Under the pieces are notes generated by a model. It saw only the letters and a list, made by a program, of their open reading frames with translations. It was not told where the DNA came from and did not search any database. Shown here piece after piece: positions 28,246-37,389 of a stretch of DNA of 49,012 bases. A program made the position numbers and the translations under genes. The stretch is taken from positions 1-49,012 of the forward strand of contig JAAWHU010000016.1 of the NCBI GenBank assembly GCA_022796015.1. Reading direction: 5' to 3'. Positions within the stretch are counted from its first letter, which is position 1, and each line of letters starts with the position of its first letter. The stretch comes from Hungatella sp. (GTDB taxonomy: Bacteria > Bacillota > Clostridia > Lachnospirales > Lachnospiraceae).

Positions 28246-28403
28246 GAATATTCTGACCATATATGTCATCCAAAGCCTGCTGCACCAAGCATTCCAATGA
28301 GCCCAAGAAAGCAGAACCCAGTCGGGGCTAGTCCCTCCTGTGTTCTATGGTCTCATTTTCATGGTGCAAATGTCTTTTCCTGTCATATACGGTCAGAATA
28401 TTC
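28246..28403. repeat. 158-bp fold-back element with 20-bp terminal inverted repeats
   Basis: The 20-bp ends (28246-28265 and 28384-28403) are inverted copies with one mismatch, beginning GAATATTCTGACC. The interior is also an imperfect palindrome: GCACCA...AATGAG on the left is mirrored by CTCATT...TGGTGC on the right, and AGAACCCAG by CTGTGTTCT. The centre is GGGGCTAGTCCC. No coding ORF, and no clear target-site duplication flanks it. It lies inside the glycan operon between DUF2142 and rfbC. Best reading: MITE-like element or large hairpin RNA. An invertible switch is the alternative. Confidence 0.75.
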
Positions 28404-28458
28404 GGCTGAGTTTCACAATTACCTAAAGTACAAATATACAGAAGGGAGAGTACGGAAT

Positions 28459-29022
28459 ATGGGTAAGATAAAGGTGACGGCGTGTGAGATAAAGGGGCTT
28501 TATGTCATAGAGCCTACGGTATTTAAGGATGAAAGAGGATATTTTGTAGAGACTTATAATCAGAGGGATTTTGAGGAGGCAGGGCTTGATCTGGTGTTTG
28601 TTCAGGATAACCAGTCCATGTCCGCAAGAGGCGTGCTGAGGGGCCTTCATTTTCAGAAGCAGTTTCCTCAGGGCAAGCTGGTGAGGGTGGTTCGAGGCAG
28701 GGTTTTTGACGTGGCTGTGGATCTTCGCGCCAGCTCCGAGACCTATGGTAAATGGTTCGGGGTGGAGCTGTCTGCAGAGAACAAGAAGCAGTTTTATATT
28801 CCGGAAGGGTTTGCCCACGGATTCCTGGTGCTGTCTGAGGAGGCGGAGTTTGCCTACAAGTGTACGGACTTCTATCATCCGGGAGATGAGGGCGGCCTGG
28901 CATGGGATGATCCTGAGATCGGAATTTCGTGGCCCATAGAAGAGGATATGAAGCTGATTATATCGGAGAAGGATCAGAGGTGGGGCGGCCTGAAAGAGAC
29001 CTTTAAATTTCAGGAAGTGTAA
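28459..29022 (+). CDS. rfbC: dTDP-4-dehydrorhamnose 3,5-epimerase RfbC
   Basis: Cupin-fold epimerase of dTDP-L-rhamnose synthesis (187 aa). Motifs are FKDERGYFVETYNQRDF, QDNQSMSARGVLRGLHFQ (catalytic His), FYIPEGFAHGFLVLS, and the C-terminal WPIEEDMKLIISEKD. Start 28459 has AAGGGAG about 10 bases upstream; a longer reading from 28225 would translate the fold-back element and is rejected. rfbA, rfbB and rfbD are absent here, so the pathway is completed elsewhere. Supports rhamnose in the glycan. Confidence 0.94.
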   Translation: MGKIKVTACEIKGLYVIEPTVFKDERGYFVETYNQRDFEEAGLDLVFVQDNQSMSARGVLRGLHFQKQFPQGKLVRVVRGRVFDVAVDLRASSETYGKWFGVELSAENKKQFYIPEGFAHGFLVLSEEAEFAYKCTDFYHPGDEGGLAWDDPEIGISWPIEEDMKLIISEKDQRWGGLKETFKFQEV

Positions 29023-29034
29023 GGAAGGGATTCT

Positions 29035-29853
29035 ATGAATTATGTAATATCCCTGATGAAGGACATGGTAAAGAAGCGCAGACTGATTGCGGATCTTGCA
29101 AAGGCTGATTTCAAAAAGCGTTTTGTAGGGTCCTATTTCGGCGTGGTGTGGATGTTTGTCCAGCCTGTTGTGACGGTGGCCATCTATTATTTTGTCTTCG
29201 GGGTGGGCTTTAGAAGCGCCAATCCCATAGAGGGAGTTCCCTATGTGCTGTGGCTGGTGCCTGGAATCGTGCCCTGGTTTTATTTCAGCGAGGCCTTAAA
29301 TGCGGGAACCAACTGCCTCTTCGAGTACAGCTATCTGGTGAAAAAGGTGGTCTTCCGCGTGGAGGTTCTGCCTGTGATCAAGATGATCTCCTGCCTTATT
29401 GTCCATTTTATTTTTGTACTGATCATGGCGGCTCTGTATCTGTGCTTTGGCTGGATGCCCAGGCTTACCTGGATTCAGACCGTGTATTATACCTTTGCCC
29501 TCACGGCCTACCTTATGGCTCTGGTATATTTTACCAGTGCAATCCAGGTGTTTTTTAAGGATATGGCCCAGATTGTCAGCATCTGTCTGCAGTTCGGCAT
29601 GTGGCTGACGCCTATTATGTGGCAGGAGCAGCAGTTTGCCGGAAGGAGCATCTATCCCCTTCTGTGCAGGGTGGTAAAATTTAACCCCATGTACTATATT
29701 GTGGCCGGTTACAGGGACAGTATGTTGCTGGAGAACTGGTTCTGGCAGAGGCCGGGGCTGACCCTATACTTCTGGGGAGTCACTTTGTGCCTGTTTTTGG
29801 CGGGGCTAAAGGTATTTAAGCGGCTGCGCCCCCATTTTTCTGACGTGCTGTAA
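29035..29853 (+). CDS. ABC-2 type polysaccharide exporter permease (Wzm/TagG-like)
   Basis: Membrane half of an ABC glycan exporter (272 aa) with six predicted helices. It has the cytoplasmic start ADLAKADFKKRFVGSYFGVVWMFVQPVVTVAIYYFVFG, VPWFYFSEALNAGTNCLFEYSYLVKKVVF, and a C-terminal block with FNPMYYIVAGYRDSML. All are features of Wzm/TagG. It is 12 bp after rfbC and 15 bp before the ATPase. It exports a finished, lipid-linked polymer. Confidence 0.92.
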   Translation: MNYVISLMKDMVKKRRLIADLAKADFKKRFVGSYFGVVWMFVQPVVTVAIYYFVFGVGFRSANPIEGVPYVLWLVPGIVPWFYFSEALNAGTNCLFEYSYLVKKVVFRVEVLPVIKMISCLIVHFIFVLIMAALYLCFGWMPRLTWIQTVYYTFALTAYLMALVYFTSAIQVFFKDMAQIVSICLQFGMWLTPIMWQEQQFAGRSIYPLLCRVVKFNPMYYIVAGYRDSMLLENWFWQRPGLTLYFWGVTLCLFLAGLKVFKRLRPHFSDVL

Positions 29854-29868
29854 CCAGGGAGAATCAAG

Positions 29869-31167
29869 ATGGATAATGCGATTACCGTAAAAGATGTAAC
29901 GAAAATATATAAAATGTACGACAAGCCCATTGACCGGCTTAAGGAGTCTCTTCATCCCCATCACAGAGAATACCACAGGAAATTCTATGCCCTGAACAAT
30001 ATTTCCTTTGAGGTGAAAAAGGGGGAGACCGTTGGGATTATCGGAACCAACGGCTCCGGCAAGTCCACCATCTTAAAGATCATCACAGGCGTGCTGTCGC
30101 CTACCCAGGGAACGGTGGATGTGGAGGGCAGTATCTCTGCCCTTCTGGAACTGGGGGCAGGCTTTAATTCGGATTATACCGGAATCGAAAATATTTATAT
30201 GAACGGCACCATGATGGGATTCTCCAGAAAGGAGATGGAGGCAAAGCTCCAGGATATTCTGGATTTTGCCGATATCGGGGATTTTGTGTACCAGCCCGTA
30301 AAAACGTATTCAAGCGGTATGTTTGTCCGCCTGGCATTTGCCCTGGCGATCAATGTGGAGCCGGATATTCTCATTGTAGATGAGGCCCTGTCTGTGGGGG
30401 ATGTGTTCTTCCAGTCCAAATGCTACCGGCGTATGGAGGAGATCCGCCAAAAGGGAACCACCATTCTTATGGTGACCCATGACATGGGGAGCATTATTAA
30501 GTATTGTGATAAAGTGGTTCTCCTGAATAAGGGGAATTTTATGGCGGAGGGAAGTCCGGGCCATATGGTGGATCTGTATAAGAAGATTCTGGCCAATCAG
30601 ATAGATTCCCTTAAGGAGGAACTGGAGAACACAGATTCTGAGGGAAATGAAAAAGAGAAGGGCAGGATGCAGGAACCCAGGGAAGGCCTAATGAAGGAAA
30701 AGCTGTCCATCAACCAGAACCGCACGGAATATGGGGACGGGCGGGCTGAGATTTATGACTTAGGGCTCTTTGACGAGAGAGGCAATCTGACCAATCTTCT
30801 TTTAAAAGGGGAACATTTTACCATCAAAGAGAGGATACGGTTTTATGCCTCCATTGAGAGCCCCATTTTTACTTATACCATAAAGGATAAGAAGGGCACG
30901 GACTTAACCGGCACCAACACTATGTTTGAGGGCACGGATATCAGGCCTGTGGAGGCAGGGGACGAGTACGAGGTGTGCTTTACCCAGAAAATGACTCTTC
31001 AGGGCGGGGAGTACCTTCTGTCCATGAGCTGTACGGGATTTGAACAGGGGGAGCATGTGGTGTATCACAGGCTCTATGATGTGGCCAATATTACGGTGAT
31101 CTCCAATAAAAATACGGTGGGAGTGTATGATATGGAGTCGGAGGTGGAGGCGCACAAGGTAAGGTGA
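29869..31167 (+). CDS. ABC polysaccharide exporter ATPase with C-terminal glycan-binding domain (Wzt-like)
   Basis: ATPase of the Wzm/Wzt exporter (432 aa). Walker A is GTNGSGKS (59-66), the signature is YSSGMFVRLAFALAI, and Walker B is ILIVDEALSVGD. A linker rich in Glu/Lys (about 245-285) leads to a Wzt_C-type beta domain from about 290, starting YGDGRAEIYDLGLFDERG. In Gram-negative homologues such as the E. coli O9a Wzt, this domain recognises the modified non-reducing end of the finished chain. Its presence beside the next gene, a WbdD-like fusion, is consistent with a capped-polymer export system. Confidence 0.92.
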   Translation: MDNAITVKDVTKIYKMYDKPIDRLKESLHPHHREYHRKFYALNNISFEVKKGETVGIIGTNGSGKSTILKIITGVLSPTQGTVDVEGSISALLELGAGFNSDYTGIENIYMNGTMMGFSRKEMEAKLQDILDFADIGDFVYQPVKTYSSGMFVRLAFALAINVEPDILIVDEALSVGDVFFQSKCYRRMEEIRQKGTTILMVTHDMGSIIKYCDKVVLLNKGNFMAEGSPGHMVDLYKKILANQIDSLKEELENTDSEGNEKEKGRMQEPREGLMKEKLSINQNRTEYGDGRAEIYDLGLFDERGNLTNLLLKGEHFTIKERIRFYASIESPIFTYTIKDKKGTDLTGTNTMFEGTDIRPVEAGDEYEVCFTQKMTLQGGEYLLSMSCTGFEQGEHVVYHRLYDVANITVISNKNTVGVYDMESEVEAHKVR

Positions 31168-31212
31168 TGCCGCTCTTAAGGGTTTGTTTGGAGATTTTGG
31201 AGGTTTGGTTGT

Positions 31213-34200
31213 ATGAGTGAGAGAAACCGGGATATTAGTGAGGAACTGGGGAGGGTTTTGGAGCGGTATGAGGGGGATGTGCACCGGATTCTTGGGGAGC
31301 ATGTGAGGCTGGATTATCTCTATGCTTTGTCAGGGCTTCGGGAGAATCTGGTGGAGTGGTATCCCTTTAAGAGGGAAGGGACTCTTCTGGAGGTTGGATC
31401 CGGGTACGGGGCTCTCACCGGGGTGTATTCCGGGAAGGTATCCTGGGTGGATGTGCTGGATGAGTCCGAGGACAACCTTAAGGTCAACCGGCTGCGCCAT
31501 GTGACCCTGGGGGGACGGGAGAATATCGGGTACCTTCAGGGGGAGCTCTGCGGGTATGGCAGGCAGTGCGGGAAGAAGTACGACTATGTGGTGTTTGTGG
31601 GAAGCCTTGGGGAGAACGCAGAGGAAACGCTGGAGGCTGCCAGGGGGCTTTTAAAGCCTGGCGGGGAGATTCTGGCGGCAGTGTGCAATCCTCTGGGACT
31701 GAAGTACTGGGCCGGGGCCCCAAGGGATGAATTTTGTTTTACCAAGGATAGGCTTTTGAGAATGCTGGAGGGAGGCAGGGATAAAGGCTACGTGAGGTTT
31801 TACTATCCCATGCCGGATTACCGTCTGCCGGTGACTGTTTTTTCCGAAGGGTATCTTCCCGGGAAGGGAGAGCTGACGGACACGGTGACGGCCTACGATT
31901 ATCCGCCTTATCTGGCTTTGGATGTGGGGGAAGGATTTGACCGGGTCTGTGAGGAGGGGAAGTTCGATGAGTATGCCAATTCCTACCTGGCAGTCTGGAA
32001 GCGTGAGGAGGAACATAAGGGCCGGGAGGCCGTGGAATATATTAAATACAACAGAACCAGAAGACAAGACTTTCAGATCAAGACCGTGATCTGGGGCAAC
32101 CCCAGAAGGGTGGAGAAGATGGCTCTGACAGAGGCAGGGAGAGATCATATCCAGGCTTTTGAGAGGGCCTGCCGGATTCTCAACGGGCAGCATGTCCATC
32201 TTGCCTTTGCTCCGCCCTCCATGAAGGAAGGAGGGAGCGCCGCCGGCTTTCCTTATCTTATGGGGGAGACCTTGTCCCAGCGCCTGGGCCGTGAGATACA
32301 GGGGGGAAGAGCCCCGAAATCCGCCGTGGAAGAGGCCATGAACATGGTGTTGGAAAGTAAGGCGGAGTGTGTAAAACCCTTTCAAATGACCAAAGAGTTC
32401 CTTGAGGTCTTCGGGGAACAGCCGGGGAAGCTGGGGGAGGGAGCCTTAAGCCTTGAGGCTGTCAATATTGACGCCCTCTTTGAGAACATTCTTCTCACGG
32501 AAAACGGATGGTACTGCCTGGACTATGAGTGGGTGTTTTTGTTTCCGGTTCCTGTGGACTATGTGAAATACCGGATTTTGTTTTACTTTTTCCGCCGGTA
32601 CAAAAGTCTTCTCACCGGTTACCGGGACGAGAGGGCATGGCTTAAAGAGTTTGGAATCTTTGGGGATCAAAGAGAAATCTTTGAGGATATGGAGAAGCAT
32701 TTTCAGGAATATGTCCACGGGGAGAACCAGAAGATTTATCTGGAAAATTATTACGTGAAGGCCAAAACCTTAAAGGAATTGTCCAAGGTGGATGGGGAAC
32801 TAAAGCGAACCAGGGCCCGCCTTGAGGAGCTTAAGCTTCAGATAGGGGAAAAAGACGTTACCATCCGCAAAATGACGGAGGTTCAGCGCCTGACCCAGAA
32901 CCATGTGACAAATTTGGAGATTATCATAGGAGACCTGCGCCATGAGATCGGGGAGATGGCAAAGACCCTGGCTTATTTAAACCGTCATGAAGCCTTGATT
33001 TTTAAGGTGAGAAGAAAGCTGGGGGAGAAATTCAATGAAAAATACCCCAAGGGAACGGTGAAGCGCAAAAAACTGTCCTATCTCAAGGAATATGTGCTTC
33101 ATCCCCTTCGGTCAGCCAGGCTCTACGGCTCAGAGGAGGGCAAGAACCTAAGAGAAGGGGATTTTCTCATCGGAGGCCAGTACCGCAGTCACGGAAGGCT
33201 GGTATTTTCAAGGGAAGAGAACCCGGTAGTGTCTATTGTGATTCCGGTCTACAATCAGATTCACTACACCTATGACTGTCTGGTGTCCATTCTGGAGCAC
33301 ACAAAGGATGTATCCTATGAGGTGATCATTGGGGACGATGTGTCCACGGACGCCACAAGACAGCTGGAGCGGTATGCCCAGGGGCTTGTGATCTGCCGCA
33401 GCGAGACTAATCAGGGATTTTTAAGAAACTGCAATCAGGCGGCAAAGGCGGCAAAGGGCCGGTATCTCATGTTCCTAAACAATGATACCCAGGTGACGAA
33501 GGGCTGGCTTAGCTCCCTGGTGGCCTTAATAGAGTCCGACCAATCCATCGGAATGGTGGGTTCCAAGCTGGTGTACCCGGACGGGCGGCTGCAGGAGGCC
33601 GGGGGAATTATCTGGGGGGATGGCTCCGGCTGGAACTACGGCCGTCTGGATGATCCCGGCAAGCCGGAATACAATTATGTGAAGGATGTGGACTATATTT
33701 CCGGGGCAGCCATCTTGCTGTCAAGGGATCTGTGGAACCAAATCGGAGGCTTTGATGAGCGGTATGCCCCGGCCTACTGCGAGGATTCGGATCTGGCCTT
33801 TGAGGTGAGAAGGGCCGGATACCGGGTGGTGTACCAGCCTCTCTCCAAGGTCATTCATTTTGAGGGCATTTCCAATGGGACCGATGTGGAGGGCACAGGC
33901 CTTAAGCGGTATCAAACCGTGAACAACGAGAAGCTTAAGGAAAAATGGGCCCTGGAGCTGGCAGGCCAGTGCGAGAACAACGGCAATCCCGACCCCTTCA
34001 GGGCAAGGGAGCGAAGCATGGGCAAGCCGATGATTCTGGTGGTGGACCATTATGTGCCTACCTATGACAGGGACGCAGGCTCCAAGACCACTTTCCAGTA
34101 CCTGAAAATGTTCCTGAAAATGGGGTTTGCAGTGAAGTTTTTAGGGGATAATTTCCTCCACGAGGAGCCCTACTCCACCACACTTCAGCAGATGGGAATC

Positions 34201-35151
34201 GAGATTCTCTACGGCGCCGACTATCAGGTGGGAATCTGGAACTGGTTAAAGGACCATGGGGACGATATTCAGTTTGCCTATTTGAACCGCCCCCACATTG
34301 CCTCCAAATATATTGACTATATTAAGGAAAATACCAAGATCAAGGTGATCTATTACGGCCATGACCTTCATTTCTTAAGGGAAAGCAGAGAGTATGAGAT
34401 CACCGGAGATCCCAAGAATCATCAGGCGGCGGCCTACTGGAGAAGCGTGGAGCTGTCGCTTATGTACAAGGCGGCAGTGTCCTACTATCCATCCTATGTG
34501 GAGAGGGACGCTATAAAAGCGGTGGATGAGGACATTCCCGTTAAGGATATTGTGGCTTATGTGTATGAGGAGTTTCGGGAGGACATTCCCCAGGACTTTG
34601 AGAAAAGGGAAGGAATCCTGTTTGTAGGCGGATTCGCCCATCCGCCCAATGCCGATGGGGTGCTGTGGTTTGTGAGGGAGATTTACCCCCTGATTTGCCA
34701 GGAGGTGAAGGCGGCAGGAGGAACTCTGCCTCCGTTCTATGTGGTGGGTTCTAAGGTTACAGAGGAGATCAGGGCCTTGGAACAGCCGGGAAACGGCGTG
34801 GTGATCAAGGGCTTTGTCAGCGAGGAGGAGTTAAAAAGGCTGTACGACACGGTCCGTTTGGTGGCAGTGCCCTTACGATACGGGGCTGGGGTCAAGGGAA
34901 AGGTAGTGGAAGCCCTCTACAACGGAGCGCCCATTATTACCACCACTGTGGGCGCAGAAGGAATTGCCGGCGCAAACCAGGTTATGGCAGTGGTCGACGA
35001 TCCCAGGGAATTTGCCCATACTGCCGCTCTTTGCTACAGTCAGCCGGAAACGTGCCTGGACATGAGTCGGAAGGCAAAAGAATATGTAAAAAGCCGCTAC
35101 AGCGTGGAAGCGGCCTGGAGTGTGGTGGAGACGGATTTCAGCCTGTCGTAA
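31213..35151 (+). CDS. Giant fusion: methyltransferase, kinase-like domain, coiled coil, GT2 and GT4
   Basis: Protein of 1312 aa. Residues about 40-265 are a SAM methyltransferase (motif I LLEVGSGYG at 58-66, then DVLDESEDN). Residues about 270-510 resemble the WbdD kinase region, with ALFENILLTENGWYCLDYEW (Asp437). Residues about 519-598 are a predicted coiled coil (GELKRTRARLEELKLQIGE). Residues about 671-900 are GT2 (VSIVIPVYNQ, GDDVSTDATR, metal site NNDTQ). Residues about 937-1312 are GT4-like (FVGGFAHPPNADGVLWFV, then VPLRYGAGVKGKVVEAL). AGGTTT-type GGAGG precedes the ATG. It follows Wzt directly. The 3' end overlaps the convergent YkgJ gene by 55 bp. The kinase assignment is tentative. 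Confidence 0.85.
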   Translation: MSERNRDISEELGRVLERYEGDVHRILGEHVRLDYLYALSGLRENLVEWYPFKREGTLLEVGSGYGALTGVYSGKVSWVDVLDESEDNLKVNRLRHVTLGGRENIGYLQGELCGYGRQCGKKYDYVVFVGSLGENAEETLEAARGLLKPGGEILAAVCNPLGLKYWAGAPRDEFCFTKDRLLRMLEGGRDKGYVRFYYPMPDYRLPVTVFSEGYLPGKGELTDTVTAYDYPPYLALDVGEGFDRVCEEGKFDEYANSYLAVWKREEEHKGREAVEYIKYNRTRRQDFQIKTVIWGNPRRVEKMALTEAGRDHIQAFERACRILNGQHVHLAFAPPSMKEGGSAAGFPYLMGETLSQRLGREIQGGRAPKSAVEEAMNMVLESKAECVKPFQMTKEFLEVFGEQPGKLGEGALSLEAVNIDALFENILLTENGWYCLDYEWVFLFPVPVDYVKYRILFYFFRRYKSLLTGYRDERAWLKEFGIFGDQREIFEDMEKHFQEYVHGENQKIYLENYYVKAKTLKELSKVDGELKRTRARLEELKLQIGEKDVTIRKMTEVQRLTQNHVTNLEIIIGDLRHEIGEMAKTLAYLNRHEALIFKVRRKLGEKFNEKYPKGTVKRKKLSYLKEYVLHPLRSARLYGSEEGKNLREGDFLIGGQYRSHGRLVFSREENPVVSIVIPVYNQIHYTYDCLVSILEHTKDVSYEVIIGDDVSTDATRQLERYAQGLVICRSETNQGFLRNCNQAAKAAKGRYLMFLNNDTQVTKGWLSSLVALIESDQSIGMVGSKLVYPDGRLQEAGGIIWGDGSGWNYGRLDDPGKPEYNYVKDVDYISGAAILLSRDLWNQIGGFDERYAPAYCEDSDLAFEVRRAGYRVVYQPLSKVIHFEGISNGTDVEGTGLKRYQTVNNEKLKEKWALELAGQCENNGNPDPFRARERSMGKPMILVVDHYVPTYDRDAGSKTTFQYLKMFLKMGFAVKFLGDNFLHEEPYSTTLQQMGIEILYGADYQVGIWNWLKDHGDDIQFAYLNRPHIASKYIDYIKENTKIKVIYYGHDLHFLRESREYEITGDPKNHQAAAYWRSVELSLMYKAAVSYYPSYVERDAIKAVDEDIPVKDIVAYVYEEFREDIPQDFEKREGILFVGGFAHPPNADGVLWFVREIYPLICQEVKAAGGTLPPFYVVGSKVTEEIRALEQPGNGVVIKGFVSEEELKRLYDTVRLVAVPLRYGAGVKGKVVEALYNGAPIITTTVGAEGIAGANQVMAVVDDPREFAHTAALCYSQPETCLDMSRKAKEYVKSRYSVEAAWSVVETDFSLS

Positions 35152-35771
35152 AACTGGGGGTAGAAATCCTGGTTTGCATCATACGGCTTAAAAATCATTT
35201 CATTGAGAATCAGAAGATTCACTTGCTTTGCCCATTCAGGACCCTTTTTGGAAAGAGGGTCCTGAAGATCTTTCAGGAAGTAATGCCAGTCGCAGATAAA
35301 TGTCTCATACCGGTCAAAATCAGGAATACCGATCCACTTGCGGACCTTTACCTTGGTTCGGTTCTGGCGGCGGCACTCCTTTACCTGGAGAAAATAGGAG
35401 AAGGACCGGTTCTCATAGTACCGTCCTAAGGGAAAAAGGCGGCAGAAGCCGGGGCGGAACTTATGGATGGAACAGCGGCCGGCCCCTGTGAGAAAAGGAC
35501 ACCGGTCAGGGGCCCCCTGCATCTTAATGTGGGGCAGGACTATGCCATCCACTACGCCTAAATCTATGGAGCGGTTCATAAGGGATGTTATGGGGGCGCC
35601 AAGGCCTAAGGTCAGGTGATAAAGGTCAAAAGGATCCAGGATAATGGTGTCGGCCATGCTTTCACAGCAGGCGGAACACCCCAGGCAATCCCCGCACCCG
35701 GCTTTCACCAGGTCGTCGGCCTTGTATAATTTTCCGTCGGAAACTTCGGTCAGGGTGATGAAGCGGTTCAT
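35097..35771 (-). CDS. YkgJ-family cysteine cluster protein
   Basis: Cytoplasmic protein of 224 aa with the Cys pattern of the YkgJ (CxxCxxxCC) family: CGDCLGCSACCESMADTI near residues 26-43, then CPFL...CSIHKFRPGFCRLFPLG. The cysteines suggest a metal or iron-sulfur site; the function of the family is unknown. It is convergent with the giant glycosyltransferase gene and overlaps its 3' end by 55 bp, a real overlap of two good ORFs. GGAGGCTCCC on the reverse strand supplies a ribosome site. Confidence 0.85.
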   Translation of the reverse strand: MNRFITLTEVSDGKLYKADDLVKAGCGDCLGCSACCESMADTIILDPFDLYHLTLGLGAPITSLMNRSIDLGVVDGIVLPHIKMQGAPDRCPFLTGAGRCSIHKFRPGFCRLFPLGRYYENRSFSYFLQVKECRRQNRTKVKVRKWIGIPDFDRYETFICDWHYFLKDLQDPLSKKGPEWAKQVNLLILNEMIFKPYDANQDFYPQFYDRLKSVSTTLQAASTL

Positions 35772-35928
35772 GGGAGCCTCCTAAGTGTGTACGTTTTTGT
35801 TGGGATTGGCATAAGCTTACTATAGCAGAAATCCCGCCCCCTGAAAAGATGTAATTGAGAATATGCCTGTCATATGTTAAGCTGTAGTTATGGAAAAAGA
35901 GACAGGCCTCTGTAAGAAGGAGAAATGT

Positions 35929-37251
35929 ATGGTAAAGGACATGACGGAGGGGAGTATCCCCAGGCACTTGATATTTTATGCGGTTCCTCTGATTCTGGGG
36001 AATTTGTTTCAGCTGACCTACAATGCTGTGGATTCCATTATTGTGGGGCGGTTTATCGGGAAAGAGGCTTTGGCGGCAGTGGGGACTGCCAGCCCGGTGA
36101 TGAATATTATTATTCTGGGAATCTCAGGGATCTGTATTGGGGCTTCCGTGCTCATGAGCGGATTTTTCGGTGCCAGGGAGGAGGAGATGGTGAGAAAGGA
36201 GATGGCTACCACGGCGGTGTTCGGGGTGTATTTCTCCTTGATTGTGGTAGCCTTGGGTATTCTGATTACCAGACCCCTGTTAAAGGCGCTGTATGTGCCT
36301 GAGGAGATTCTTGACACCTCCTCTTCCTATTTAAGAATCATCTTTTTAGGGGCGCCCTTTACCTTTTTTTATAATGCCGTTTCTTCCGCCTTAAAAAGTG
36401 TGGGAGACTCCAAGACTCCTTTGAAATTCCTGGCTTTCTGCTCTGTGCTCAACGGAGCTCTGGATGTAATCTTTATCGGGCTGTTGGGCTTTGGGATTAC
36501 TTGTTCCGCCGTGACTACCGTAGTGGCCGAGGCGCTGTCGGCAGTGCTGTGTATTGCCTATGTGTACCGCAGGATACCCCTTCTCCAGCTTAAGCCGGGA
36601 GAGTTTAAGGTGGATCGGGGACTGTTAAGGCAGACTCTTCAGTATGGCAGCGTTACGGCTCTGCAGCAGTCATGCCAGCCCATCGGAAAGCTTTTGATCC
36701 AGGGGGCTGTGAATCCTATGGGGGTAGATGTTATGGCGGCCTTTAATGCGGTGAATAAGATTGACGCCTATGCCTTTACGCCGGAACAGAGCATTGCCAA
36801 CGCCATCACCACCTTTGTGGCCCAGAACGAAGGGGCGGGAAAAAAGGAGCGGATCAAGAAGGGATTTGGGACGGGCATGGCCCTGGAGTTTTGCTACTGG
36901 ATCCTGATCTGCGGAGCTATTCTGGCTCTGCGGGGCCCCTTAATGAGGCTTTTTGTGGGAAGCGAGGCAGGAGAGATTGTGGCCCTGGGCAGCGGATATC
37001 TGGGGATTATGGCATTGTTCTACATTCTTCCCGGGTTTACTAACGGGGTTCAGGGGTATTTCCGAGGAAGAAAATACATGAAGATGACGCTTTTAGGCAC
37101 ATTGATCCAGACCAGCCTCCGGGTAATCTTCGTGTATCTGCTGACACCGGGAATGGGACTCAACGGAGTAGCATTTGCCTGTGCCATCGGATGGATCGTA
37201 ATGCTTCTGGTGGAGCTTCCTTACTATTTTCATGTCCAGTCCCGGGACTGA
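35929..37251 (+). CDS. MATE family efflux transporter
   Basis: Twelve-helix multidrug/toxin exporter (440 aa). It has the MATE start GSIPRHLIFYAVPLILGNLFQLTYNAVDSIIVGRFIGKEALAAVG. The second half repeats the fold with QSCQPIGKLLIQGAVNPMG and FTPEQSIANAITTFVAQNEGAG. Start 35929 has AAGGAG 6 bases upstream; the ATG at 35890 has no such site and adds 13 polar residues. It stands alone, divergent from ykgJ. Substrate unknown. Confidence 0.93.
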   Translation: MVKDMTEGSIPRHLIFYAVPLILGNLFQLTYNAVDSIIVGRFIGKEALAAVGTASPVMNIIILGISGICIGASVLMSGFFGAREEEMVRKEMATTAVFGVYFSLIVVALGILITRPLLKALYVPEEILDTSSSYLRIIFLGAPFTFFYNAVSSALKSVGDSKTPLKFLAFCSVLNGALDVIFIGLLGFGITCSAVTTVVAEALSAVLCIAYVYRRIPLLQLKPGEFKVDRGLLRQTLQYGSVTALQQSCQPIGKLLIQGAVNPMGVDVMAAFNAVNKIDAYAFTPEQSIANAITTFVAQNEGAGKKERIKKGFGTGMALEFCYWILICGAILALRGPLMRLFVGSEAGEIVALGSGYLGIMALFYILPGFTNGVQGYFRGRKYMKMTLLGTLIQTSLRVIFVYLLTPGMGLNGVAFACAIGWIVMLLVELPYYFHVQSRD

Positions 37252-37311
37252 ACATATATGTATGATGCATATCATACCTTGATTTTCCAGCCTGCTCTAA
37301 TAGGAACAGAA

Positions 37312-37376
37312 TCCGGCTGAAATCCAGCCGGAATGGAGTCAGGCAGCAGGGAGTAGACCGCAAAGGTTTACTTTGC
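37312..37376 (+). terminator. Weak hairpins after the MATE gene
   Basis: TCCGGCTG/CAGCCGGA (37312-37332, 5-base loop) and GCAAAG/CTTTGC (37360-37376) follow the MATE stop. The second is followed by an A/T-rich stretch (ATGAATTTTG) but not a clean T-run, so terminator function is only possible. Confidence 0.3.
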
Positions 37377-37389
37377 ATGAATTTTGTTG

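Noticed and set aside
28225..28458. Long N-terminal extension of rfbC
   Set aside because: Would translate the fold-back element and matches no RfbC N-terminus; the start at 28459 is conserved and has a ribosome site.
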